A DNA stretch of 64,000 nt from Owenia fusiformis. Lineage: Eukaryota > Annelida > Polychaeta > Sabellida > Oweniidae. A program made the translations under genes and the position numbers. Below are positions 1 to 12,300 of the stretch, one piece after another. The DNA lies in assembly GCA_903813345.2 (NCBI GenBank), contig CAIIXF020000008.1, positions 10,879,278 through 10,943,277 on the forward strand. Reading direction: 5' to 3'. The notes beneath the pieces are model-generated. The model was not told the DNA's origin. It worked only from the letters and a program-made list of their open reading frames with translations, and ran no database searches. Every line of letters begins with the position of its first letter. Position 1 is the stretch's first letter.

Positions 1-330
1 GCTTCAATGACCTTCTCAAGGTCAAAAGGGTCTTTTTTCAACTTGCTTCAAATTGACTAATTTTTTTTTCAAAATCATCCACATGTTCTCAGAAGTTCAA
101 ATCTGACTTTAGGTTTGGCATTTGACCTTCAATGACCTTTTCAATGTCAAAAAGGTCTTTTTTCAACTTGCTTCAAATTTACTTAATTTTTTTTCAAAAT
201 CATCTACATGTTCTCAGAAGTTCAAATCTGACTTTACATTTGACATTTGACCTTCAATGACCTTCTCAATGTCAAAAAAAGTCAAAGAGGTATTTTTTCA
301 ACTTGCTTTAAATTGACCAAATTGTTTTAG
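1..330. repeat. ~124 bp tandem repeat, about 2.6 copies
   Basis: Three successive diverged copies of a unit containing 'gaccttcaatgacctt' followed by 'tcttttttcaacttgctt' start near positions 8, 130 and 252. The array is cut by the window edge. It lies downstream of the last visible exon of the TSP1/C-type lectin gene, probably in an intron. Confidence 0.85.
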
Positions 331-3300
331 GTGGTGACATTTTGTCATGTTAATGCCTTGTATAAGAAATTGTGTTCAATCAGTATATCACTTACCACAG
401 TAGATATCAGTCAAGGATATACCAGCTAAATTAAGTAGTAGAAAATCTGAGAAATCCTCTGGCCTCTCACTTGACATTCCACACAAGTTTGCAGTATGAT
501 TATAAATAATGTGTTTGCACCCTGAAACAAAGCACACAGTGAACAATATTGTACCTAAAGATACAAAAATTGCCCCCTTTTAAATACCTACATGTAGCAT
601 GCATGCCCAAAATCTAATCAGCTGGTATACATTTTCCTACCAAGAAACATTCTTGAAAATTTCAGATCAATTACTCAGATGCGAGTAGGTAGTTACCAGT
701 TTCGCCACCAGGTGGCTGATTCAGGGAATTAACATGGCAGGGTATTACAAAATTCCCTTAAACTTGAATATGCATCAGTTTTAGTGGTTCACTTTTCATA
801 TTACCCTTATGTATCTGATAGTTATACAAATTAACATATGTCCAGTAAAAGAAAATATTATCTGCCCAACACAAGAAAAGATATTTCACTTTTTGTGGTT
901 TTACAACATTGGGTCTATGGGGAATCTCCCCGACCTAGAAGTCACATTTTCAAAGAAAATTAAATTTTCAAAGTTGATAAACTCTTTTCAAAACCACATT
1001 ATTAAATGTAATTTTGAATGTAGATTCCAAATATGACATCAGTTTGACTGAATTGTGGATTTTTAATGACGTAAATATTTCTACTCGCATCTGGGATATT
1101 GGCCTGCCAAAAAATGCACAGAAAAGAATAGTAGCATTTCTGCATTTGATGATACAGTGAAATTCTCCCGAAAATTCTGACATTGTCATGTTATACAGTT
1201 GGGTATTGATCTATTTAAAACATTAAAACATGTAGATTATAGGCGTATCAATTAATTGCCATAACACTAGTTCTTACCTATTGTGGTTCTGCATTTATTG
1301 ATACAGGTAGATTCTGATAGTGTCATGTTAGACCAGTTATAGATATCATCACCTTTCTCGGAAAGGTAATCTATTTTCACCCAGCGTCGCTTAGCATTAC
1401 AACATGGTGTATCACATACTGAAAAGTATCATTCATTTTAAATCATTGAATCGTGCAACATGCAATTATCATTAGGCAGAATCAGGAAGTTGAAAAAACT
1501 AGGAAACGTTATTGGTTACCCTTTGACCAAAATATAATTTGGAAACAAATGTAGTTGAACTCAAAATATTAACTCCATAAAGCTTGAAATGTATGTTTCT
1601 AACAGCAGTTCTTTAAGAATCAAGTACTAAAATATTCATTGTATCTTTTAGTAATATTTAAGAGAAAAACAAGCCAAGATGACTTATAGCACTTTTATTA
1701 ACAAGATAACAGGGTATTGCATATGTATGCAACCCCTCAAAACTCATACATGTAGCATTGTCACCCTATCATGTTATGAATCATTTTGTTCCTTATGGAA
1801 AGTTACATAAGATTGCGAAGTTTCAAAATCAAGGGGTGTCCCATAAAAGATACAATGTATCAAAAGTATGCGGGTATGAGGTAACGTGTAAGTATTTTTG
1901 GACCCATTCCGGTGACCTGTTCACTTTGTCCATTACCCATTCTTAGTGATAAAGGTGGTACCATAGTCCCTGTTTATATCTTTTTGTGAATAAATGTCAC
2001 AGACATGTGGACTGAACTTTGTCATGATGACAACTGCTAGAAATGTGCAATATGAAAACTAAATTTTTCCAGAAATTGACCCCATACATGTACCTACCCA
2101 CATACTTTGATATGTTGTAACTTTCTATGAGGAACAAAAAACACGATAGGGTGCCAAGCTACATATATGATTTTAGAGGGGTGCATACATATGAAACACC
2201 CTGTATATTCCCTTTAAATTGAAATCACAGTACTTACATTTCTTTTCACATAAAAACTGATAAGTAAACCAAGCCAGATCAGATGATATTGAAGCCTGTT
2301 CATTTATGATACCAAATGAGAAGTATGGTATAAATTGAAGTGCAAATGAAGTCAACCATAATTTTGGAGGGGGTGCATACATATGAAACACCCTGTATAT
2401 TCCCTTTAAAGTGAAATCATAGTACTTACATTTCTTTTCACATATAAAGTGATAACCATTATACCAAGCCACATCAGATGATATTGAAGCCTGTTTATTT
2501 ATGATACCAAATGAGAAGTCTGGTATAAATTGAAGATCAAATGAAGTCTCTTTGTCAACCCATTTCCACACATAATCAACACTGTCAAATTCAGCTCCGA
2601 TCCAGATCCACGAATGCTGTGGTACTGAAAATAGTTATTCTCATTACAGGGTGATTCAAAAAATTGAGCATTTTGGTAAACATATGTGCAAGAATTATTT
2701 CTCCACTAAAATGTACCAAATTTTGACCTAGCATAGTCCAGTCAATCAATTATATAACAGTATACAATGTCAATGCACTAAACTAGCCATTGTTTGATAG
2801 GACACCTTCTCTTGATAATTCAATTCAAAATGCCACTGTTTTCTTTCAGAAACTCTTTATTTTGGAGTTGTTTTTTTGAAGAACATGTTGATAGCTAGCA
2901 TTTGTTTACAATATACTTGTATCATTTCAAATTCTTTCTGTGTTGATCAAAGTGTGGAATAACTACTTGTATTTTATAGTTAAATGCAGTTATGTAGTTA
3001 GCCCAGGTAGTTAGTAGTAGGGCTGGCACGGAACGGAATTATTGTCCGAACCGTCCGATTTTGCCTTCAGAAACGGAATTTCGGACCTACCTTCTCATAT
3101 TCCGATAAATTTCGGAACTCTTATTTCCTTAAAGAACATTCACTTATCGTTATACCGACACGCTAACTCGCTATATATTGTATTGTATTTTGTTTACCAC
3201 CAATGAAGGTGAGCAATACCTCTTGGGTATGTCCCGTATATATACGGTCGTAATTTACGTAATTAACATGGAAGATAGACCCAGAAACCCCTCCTTGAAG

Positions 3301-6300
3301 GAGCCCTGTGTTCTTTTATGTGCACTTATACATAGACATACAAGTACACACCACAGCCTTTTGTACAAGTTGCGGACCACTCAGTCAAACACCCTGAAGT
3401 ACTTCACGCAAACAAGCAAATTTAGTCTTGCCTGAACCGGGAATCGAATCCGGGACCTATTGCGTAAGAGGTACCTGCGCTACCGCTGAGCTACACGGGT
3501 GGACTATATAGCGAACTAGTATTATGAAACAAAATCAATAAATATGTATAATTATTAAACATTTTCACTTGGTAAAGTTGTTTTATATGTAATAAATGAT
3601 AGAAATAATAAAGTATGATTGTTTTATATATATATTCTGTACCTATAAGAAAAGATTATTATTGAAAGAAAGACAGTAACAGTTGTGTGCCAAGGTGAGC
3701 TAAGGTGCCAAGAAGGCAAGGACATTAACATTTTGCCATTAGTTTTGAGCATTTATGCTACTTGTTCTGGCAGTTAGATAGTGTTAGTGTTTGTATTTAA
3801 TGAACACAATACAACTTATATATATGTAGTTGTACACTGCTGTTCCCATGGTGACAAAAATGAGAACTTAAGGGGAGAAGTAGGAACTATTTTAAATAAG
3901 GTCCGAAATTCCGAAAGTTCCGAATTCCGAAGCCAAGTTCCGAAATCCGTTCCGATTCCGTTCCGTTCCGTGCCAGCCCTAGTTAGTAGGCTTTTCACAC
4001 AAACACTTTTTCTGAACTCCTGTTATAATATTTTCATGAGTAATTAGAGGTAGATTTTACCAAGACTAACGACAAAGTCCAATTCTTCATCAGATTCTAT
4101 AGAAACTAGATCAGCATTGTGAGCTAGACATTCTCTCCTAGCCTCATAGTAAGTCTTCCATTGTTGGAAGGCTTTGTAACAACTGGATGTATTTGCTCCA
4201 AATGTCCACCCCGTTTCACAATCTTGAAGTGAAATGGTAATGTTATTTATAAGATTGAATAATCAAGAAACTGTTATTTTTGGAATGCTTCCAAATAAGG
4301 ACATTCCATACATCTTTATTAACGCATTATGACATAAGTTAGTTGAGTTTATTATCCCACCAAGTAAATATAGAATTTATATGCCTGTCCATCCATCTGT
4401 CTACTTATTCGTAAGTCAAATGGAATTTGACAACAACAACTAAAAAGAGCATTTACAATATTTTGTCTAATTTTCCAATTTTGAAACTGCATTGTGCAGT
4501 CATTAGAGATAATACGGTAGGAGAAAATATGATTACAAAGATAACATCAAGAGAAGAATATAAACAATGACAATTATTAAGGCATAACATAAAATTAGTA
4601 AAACTTACTAGAGTCGAATTTACAGATGGATGCATAAGACCCGGAACATGGTACATCATTCCATTGGAATCCTGTATTCATTATGACACATTCCTCCCAG
4701 TTTGTGTTTGGTTCACCTCTTGCCCAATTGGTGTAATTCACACTTCTGCCATCAACCCATTGAGTGTATATATTGTCTTGAGCATAAAGTCCTGAATACA
4801 TATATATCCCATACTTAATATGGTTTCCAGGGTTCTCACCAGGACATTTTTAGACCCTGGATTTTTCGCGGTATCGCGATGACTTCTCCCCATGTTAGAT
4901 CAGAGATATCCTATTAGTATACTTTTCAAAATACTACTTAGTAGTAGTATTATAGTACTACAGTTGGGGACAAAAATAAATGACAGGTCGATTTTCGATC
5001 ACCATTTCCTAATTATGGTGGTCTGAAAGCTCATAATTTCCAATATTGTCTAGATACATATCCCTTAAAATTTGTATATTTTACATTTTGTATAATCTCA
5101 TCCACTGATTTATGGCCTCTTGTAAATTCTCTTATTTTTAACATGGGAAATCCTCACTTCAGCAAATCCACCTGTCATTTATTTATGTCCCCTACTGTAG
5201 TCTATAGTATTATAGTATCTTCCTATTTTAATCACAATATTCATTTCTTATTTAAATCAAAATATACATTTCTAAAAGGTTTCTGACTTGCCATTCCTTG
5301 TTTGTATCTAGTTTTTGTATTTTCTCAAGAGTGTTACCACAAATAATGTGACAAAAATGTACAATTAGACTCCAGAAAAGGTTTTGGACTATGATGCAAA
5401 AGGGTCAGGGTTCGTACACCTTTTTCAAAATGAATTTCCCTGACAATTCCCTGACATTTCCAGGCAAAAAGGAAATTTCCAGATCTAGTTTTCCTTGCAC
5501 GGCCTCTAAAAAATCTCTGTTACGCGATAAACACGATACAAATATATGTCATATTCCTCAACGAATAAGGCATATTCACTTGCTGTGTATGCCAGATTCA
5601 CCTGTGGAATATGGCATACACACTAACCAATGAGAACACGATACAGAAATATGCAATTGTCAATTACATCGATTGAATGAATGTGCTAAAGTCTATAAAT
5701 TATTATTATGATTACTGAATCAACATCTTAATGCATTGAATATATCAGCTAATACAATTGAATAACATACACCAGTACGGTACCTGTATTGTCTTATGTT
5801 GTTTTGTATATGTGTTACATGCAAAACACACTTCAAGGGAACCATTATGACGCATAAATAAACGAAAAACTTTTATAACCAAATCGACAGTTGACAAAAG
5901 CCAGATAAAAACTTTAAAAAATCACGAGTATTTATATATTGTTATATTGGCAATCATGATTTACACATTTCTGATACTTTCAGGAGTATCATTCAGCAAT
6001 TACACGTAATGAACGTACTTGATCAATCCAGGATTCATTCATATTAGTACTCGAGGCACTAACTTTGTTGGTAATCTAGCGTAGTTTTACATTTAGAATC
6101 AATTCTTTTGACCAATCAAATCGAGGCTTTCTGAATCACGTTTTCATCTGCGGTATATGGCATATTCCGCATTTGAGTATGCCATATTCCGCAGGAGAGG
6201 AGAGTGTGACATATTCTTTAGTGAGTATGTGGTATTCACTGAAATCAATGTATCGCATATTCACTGCAAAATATGCCATACTCACCTGTGGAATATGCCA

Positions 6301-9300
6301 TATACCGCAGGTGAGTATGGTATATTCACCAGTATCACAAATACCGCACAACCATGAATATATGCCATATTCCGCGTAACACTAACAACTGTATTATTTA
6401 AAAGACAAGACTTATTATGAAACATTTTGTACCACTTAAGTACCATTTCTCATGACTTAACTTTACTTCTACAGGCCGTCTTATTCACCAATTTATTCCT
6501 GATACATTATATTCTCAATTTTACATATTTACATTGCATAAGGCCAAAGGTAAACATACATGTACAGGGGCATAGCCAACAAGTGTCAAGGAGGTGCATC
6601 TTTTGGGGCTTGCATCATTGCGAGCGAACGAAAACCAAAAGGGGGGAGGGGGGGTTTCAAAATTGACAATTGTATATGGTGCTTTCTAAGCATTTCAAAC
6701 TATAATTTGTTAATGTTTTGTAATGAATCCAAATAAAAACTGAAACTTCAAAATGTTGATCTAAAGAAAAATAGCACCTCCCTTGAGGGGCAATTCCCAC
6801 CTAATGAAACATATTCTATCAAATACTATCATTGTGAACATTATATGAAAAATGGCACATGGCTTCTTGGGCAGAGGCTCTATATACAGTAACAAAAGCA
6901 TTGGTATATACAATTTTAACCAAATCTGTCAACTGATATTTGAGTTATCACCCCGATAGATAAATAGACTGAATACGACCGGACTGTCGAACAGACACCT
7001 TCTTAATATAAATACAATTTTAAACTGTAAAGAGTTACCGGATTTTTTTGGTTTTTCACCTCCCACCCTCCTCAGATTAACCCCAAACAAAACCATGAAA
7101 CATATACCAGTAATTAACTTTGAATGGCCTAAGACTAACTTACTACATGGAAAGCATAATTGTATTGAACCATCTATACATATTCTTTATTCGGTTTCAG
7201 TATAATGTTCAAACTGTTCTTACAAATAGACAAAACCAGATTTAATGTTATTCAATCAACCAAAATGAAAAGATTTACAATTAGTGGAAACAACTTAACA
7301 TTTGATTTTGGATTTCATTGATATCCTGTCATAGCCTTAGAATGTATTTTGCTGGAACATTATTTTTTTAACAATCATACAAAATTCCCTGACATTTCCC
7401 TGACACATACACTGATTCAAAATCCCCTGACATTTTTGGCCCTTTTTGACCTAGTTTTAAAATTCCCTGACATTTCCAGCACCTGGAAAAATAAATCAAT
7501 TTCCCTGACATTTCCAGGTGTGTACGAACCCTGAGGGTCTAAAGACATTAGACTCCAGAGAATCTCCGGAGTCTAAAAGCCTAGTGAGAACCCTGGAGAC
7601 AAGTTTTACATAAAAGTGCATGTTATACAGTATCTGCTGTGATCCATGTTATAATCTAAAACCTTATGTTACATAATCCTCAAGCTCAAACATATATGAG
7701 TGTATGATATCATCCTGATAATTTGGAGTAATATTGATTCTCATTTCCACTAGCACTGAAAGGTGTGTATAGTAAAACCTGTCTTAGTGAACACCTCTCT
7801 CTATTGAACACATGTCTCTATTGGACACCCTTCATCTACACATACTCTACTGACCTTTGTATAAATATCTTTCTCTGTAGTGAACACATAGTAACACTAG
7901 TAACATTTTCTTGGCAAAAATGTTCAATATACACAGGTTTTACTGTACATGTATATGCTTTATTAAAAAAGCTCAGCTTGTATTCACTAATGCAACCAAC
8001 GCCTGTCAGCTACCGGATTAACCTGCTATTTTATGGGCAACTCATTTAAATTTGAATAGTACCTGCCACTATTCCATTCATATTTAAATGAGTTCGTCAT
8101 GAAATAGTAGGTTAATCCTGTAGTCGTCGGGCGTTAGTTGCATTCGCGAATACAAGCTAATAGATTAGATCAGTTACCTATGTAAAACTTCAAAGGAGTG
8201 TTGTTTAATTTCCGTATTTCAACAGCCAGGAATTCATTCTCATCAATAGATAGGATGGATGTCAGTTGACCTCCTTGTGCCTGACAGGATATTGTGGCAT
8301 TTTCGTATGTCTTTGGTTCTGTATCTATCAGGTAGCAGGTTGAGTTGAGCTTTACCTGTCCAGCTGCGCAAGATCCTTTTAAAAATTTTATGAAGACTCA
8401 AATAAAATTATGTAAAGGACAAAATAATTTTTTTTCAAAATCAGATGTCCGGTGTTTATTTCATTTCAGATTTGACCTTTCTTTGATTTATATTTAAGAC
8501 CAATGCCCAGTTCTAATTTACCATTGTTATTTGGAAGTTTCCTCATTTGCATTGGACTTACGTATTAACAGCTATTTTAGAAATTAATATATATTAATAT
8601 TTATTCTACCAAAAATTGAAAATAAATGTATGATTTAAGTTGAAAATCATTTCTTTATTTCAAAATCAAATCAAAAGATGGATTTTGACTGACCTGATAC
8701 ATATGCAGGTGCTAAAAGCAGCACACGAGGCAGACTGTCACTGCATGCGCATTCTGGTATGCTTCCGTTAGCAAGGGACAATGTGAATTCTAAGTCCATG
8801 TTAGGTTCTTGCGATTTTGTTAGAACGAGTAAATCTAATTGACAGAATTCCTTTGTAGTATCCAACAATTCTAATGTGAAATTCATCTCCTGGAAATGTA
8901 GGGAGATTAATCGTTTACAGCTAAGCATTCTAAAGAGAGAAGACATATAGTGTGTGCCAAAACCCCAGAAAATCACAAAAACCTATGTTGTGGTAGCTTA
9001 CTATGAAGTGACCTATTATCATTATAGATTGGTCCATCAACTATTCATTTTTACTTGTCTGCACTCAAAAAGGTGACACGAAAGGGCTAAACGGCTTGCA
9101 CCAAGGTGCAACCATCAAAAAGATGAGTTTGATAAAAAATTATTTTTTTCAAATAATGGCAATGGGTATACAATAAAGGAGGCAAAGGACGATTCTCGGT
9201 TTGGAGAACAGTCTCCTGAGCTAATAATTTTTTTAATGAAAAATTTAGAAATATTACCCAAATTAAACTATGAATATTCAAAAGAGGACATTTAAATCTA

Positions 9301-12300
9301 CAAGATGTAAAAATAACAAATTGGTCTGAAGCAGGGATAAGGCTCAATTTGACCGATTCAATAAAATACAAGTCTCGATTTGGGGAAAGAAGTTCATCAG
9401 TGTACTGCGCTAATATTTTTTTGCGAAAAATCTAGAAATATTACCCAAATTAAATTATAACTATTCAAAAGAAGACATTCAAATCTATATTATGTAAAAA
9501 AATCAAATTTGTCCGAAGCAGGGATAATGCTCATTTAGATTGATGAACTTCGTTCTCCAAACCGAGAATCGTCCTTTGATATTGATAAGTATGATAGTCC
9601 ATTTGCGTGTGGCCATTTTTATAAAAAACAATAATTGTGAAGAATTATATATTTCTGACCTGAAAATACCATATTTATTCAAAAGTCATGGTTGTTAATG
9701 ATAATATTCCTATTTCACCTATTCAATGTTTTCAAAATATTTTGATTACCATTATATTCATTTTTGGCAAAGTAAATAAATATAGGGCTCACACAAGGAT
9801 CAACTTTATTTGCAATATTTTCATATTTAGTGATGTTTTGAAAAAATATAAGGTTAAACACAATTTTATTTGTTAAGTGTTTAACAAAATAAACAGATTG
9901 TGTTTATTTCATTGTTTTGACTGAAATCGCAATTCATTGCTCTTCCTCTTAGAACGGCAGGGGATATACAAGTACATAAACAGTCTTAAAAACCGTTGAT
10001 CCTTGTGTAAGCCCTACACTTATTTACTTTGCCAGAAACTGATATAATGGTTATTCGGTGGTATGAAAATCATTTCAGAGGTAAAATAGGAAGAATGTCT
10101 TTGAACTTGGAATAAAAAGCATTATATGGTTAGAAATACCCAATTTTTACCATAATTGTTTTTAATAATATAACCATACCCTCATGGACTATCTTTACAT
10201 TTCAATAACCAATGTGCATTATATTTTGCATGTTTTACTGCAATTATTTGTAAAAATATTTTTAAATCTTACATTTTTGACTGGAAAGTGAAGAGACAAT
10301 ACTCAAATATACTCATATTATTGGTCACATTTGGTTATTTCACCCAAACAGATTCAGGATTTTTTAGTCCAGGCATATGAAGACACTAGTGTGAATTAAA
10401 TGGTCATATTATACAATACAATACAATACAATACAATACAATACAATACTGATCCAATTCAGAATTACTAGAGAAAGTAACTCTCGTGGCTGTTGATTAC
10501 TGATTGCAGTCATTAAACTAATGACCTCATATTTGGATGTCCTCTCTTCCGATATGATTTTACAATTCACTTCAAATTGGCAAAGGACCAGGTATAGTAT
10601 GGCAAGTGATATCTGATCGTCATATATTTTACCATGACTACTTTCTCAATATAAATATGACATTTCTCAAAAACACAATATGTTATCTTTCAAGAAAATT
10701 CAATTCTCAATGATTATAAAAATATCATTCAAACAATCTAAAAAACTATGAATGGGGAACCCTTCTCCACATTTTTTGAAATTATTTACTCAACAGAGGT
10801 TCTTCTTTTTTATTTGAATTGCATGAAAATATTATTCAACAAGTGATCTAAAACTTTTTCATTAGTAGAATTGTAATGAAAGTCTAGTTTTGGAGATATT
10901 AATTTTCGATGACCACAATTATGTTGAAAACAATGGAAAGTTTGAGTTTTTCCAATGGAAAATAACATGGAACTTATGGTTTTTAACTTTATCGCATTTC
11001 AATACCCGTCCCCTTTTCAGAATTTGTTAATTCATTAGCGTAGAAGAACTTTTGATATATTCGAATTAAGAAAAAATACTTTAGAAAATAAGCCTAATAT
11101 TTTTCAAAAAGTGACAAGGTGGGGATCTTATCAATAATATTTCAGATATATTTTCAAATATTTATATTTTCAATTTCAATTTTTTGATACATTCAAGCAT
11201 TATTACGAATGTTATTAATAACAGGTGGCACCACATTTGATGCTTATACCCGTACATATAGTAGTAAAATCATGTAGTGTATCATTAAGTTGTCAAGTAA
11301 TCAAACCAGAATGAAATCATAAAAAATAAGTTGAAAAATAAAGGTTGAGGGGGATTCATGATGTTTTTTTCTTTTCAAGTGAAGAAGTTGGATGATATCA
11401 TTTTTATCACAGGGACTTTACATAAGAAAAATCTTATTGTTTTCACAAAAACACGTTCAGCCCCAAAACGCCAAATACTAATTAGATATTGAGCTATGAC
11501 CTTGAAATGATCTTGATCCATAAACATTGACTTATAGATCTCTGGTCATTTTATCATTGGTCATTAAATAGGACTGTAGCCCCACATTTGCCAACAACTT
11601 AGATATTGACCTTGAAATGACCTTGAAACCAGGTCACCTAATCATTGGTCTCCAAAGGTCACAATTGTTCTCAATTGCCTTTAAACTCCAAATTGCTAGA
11701 TATTGACCTTGGAAGTCACCCTATCATGAGTCGCTAGGGGCCACAGCAGATACCAGGGCCTTAATACACCAAATACTTAGATACTGATATTTGACCTTGA
11801 AATAACCTTGACCTCAGGTCACACATTCATGATTCACAAAACGCCAAATATTTAGATATTGATGACCTCGAAATGATCTTGACCTATAGACCTTGACCCT
11901 GACAACAGGTCACCTAATAATCGGTTGTCAAGGGTCAGAATTGTTCTCAATTGCCTTAAAACACCAAATTGCTAGATATTGACCTTGAAATTACCTACAC
12001 CCATTCAGTTGATCTTTACCTCAGGTCACATAATCATCGGTTGTGAAGGGTCACACCATCGGCAAAATGTCTTAAAATGCCAACTATCCAAGATATTGAT
12101 ATTTTAAACTTGAAATTACCCTGACTTTTGACCTGTGTTGAATACACATTTTATGAACAAAACATAGTACGAAGTTGAAAACTGATCTTTTTGAAATGAA
12201 ATTGCTGCTAATGTTTCAAAACTAAGGTATCGGTATTGCAAAAGTACTATTCAAATTGAATAAACCAAAAGAGATAGACTTAAATTATCTAATGTTCCAT

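Larger units (their letters stand above)
4828..7595. mobile_element. hAT-like element with 'cagggttctcacc' ends, split by a second element
   Basis: Left end 'cagggttctcaccagg' and right end 'cctagtgagaaccctg' are inverted. The internal flanks ('ttagactcc', 'gagtctaaaagcctag') match the compact copy at 25652-26074. This copy is 2.77 kb because another element (5406-7533) and a small one (4961-5198) are inserted in it. No transposase ORF is seen. Confidence 0.75.

Noticed and set aside
3434-3501. Functional tRNA gene
   Set aside because: A and B boxes are visible but the anticodon stem is poorly paired and the acceptor stem does not close; it is inside a TIR element.
6136-6379. Several overlapping open frames on both strands
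   Set aside because: All read the same 'tatgccatattccgc' repeat in different frames, so they are a by-product of the repeat.
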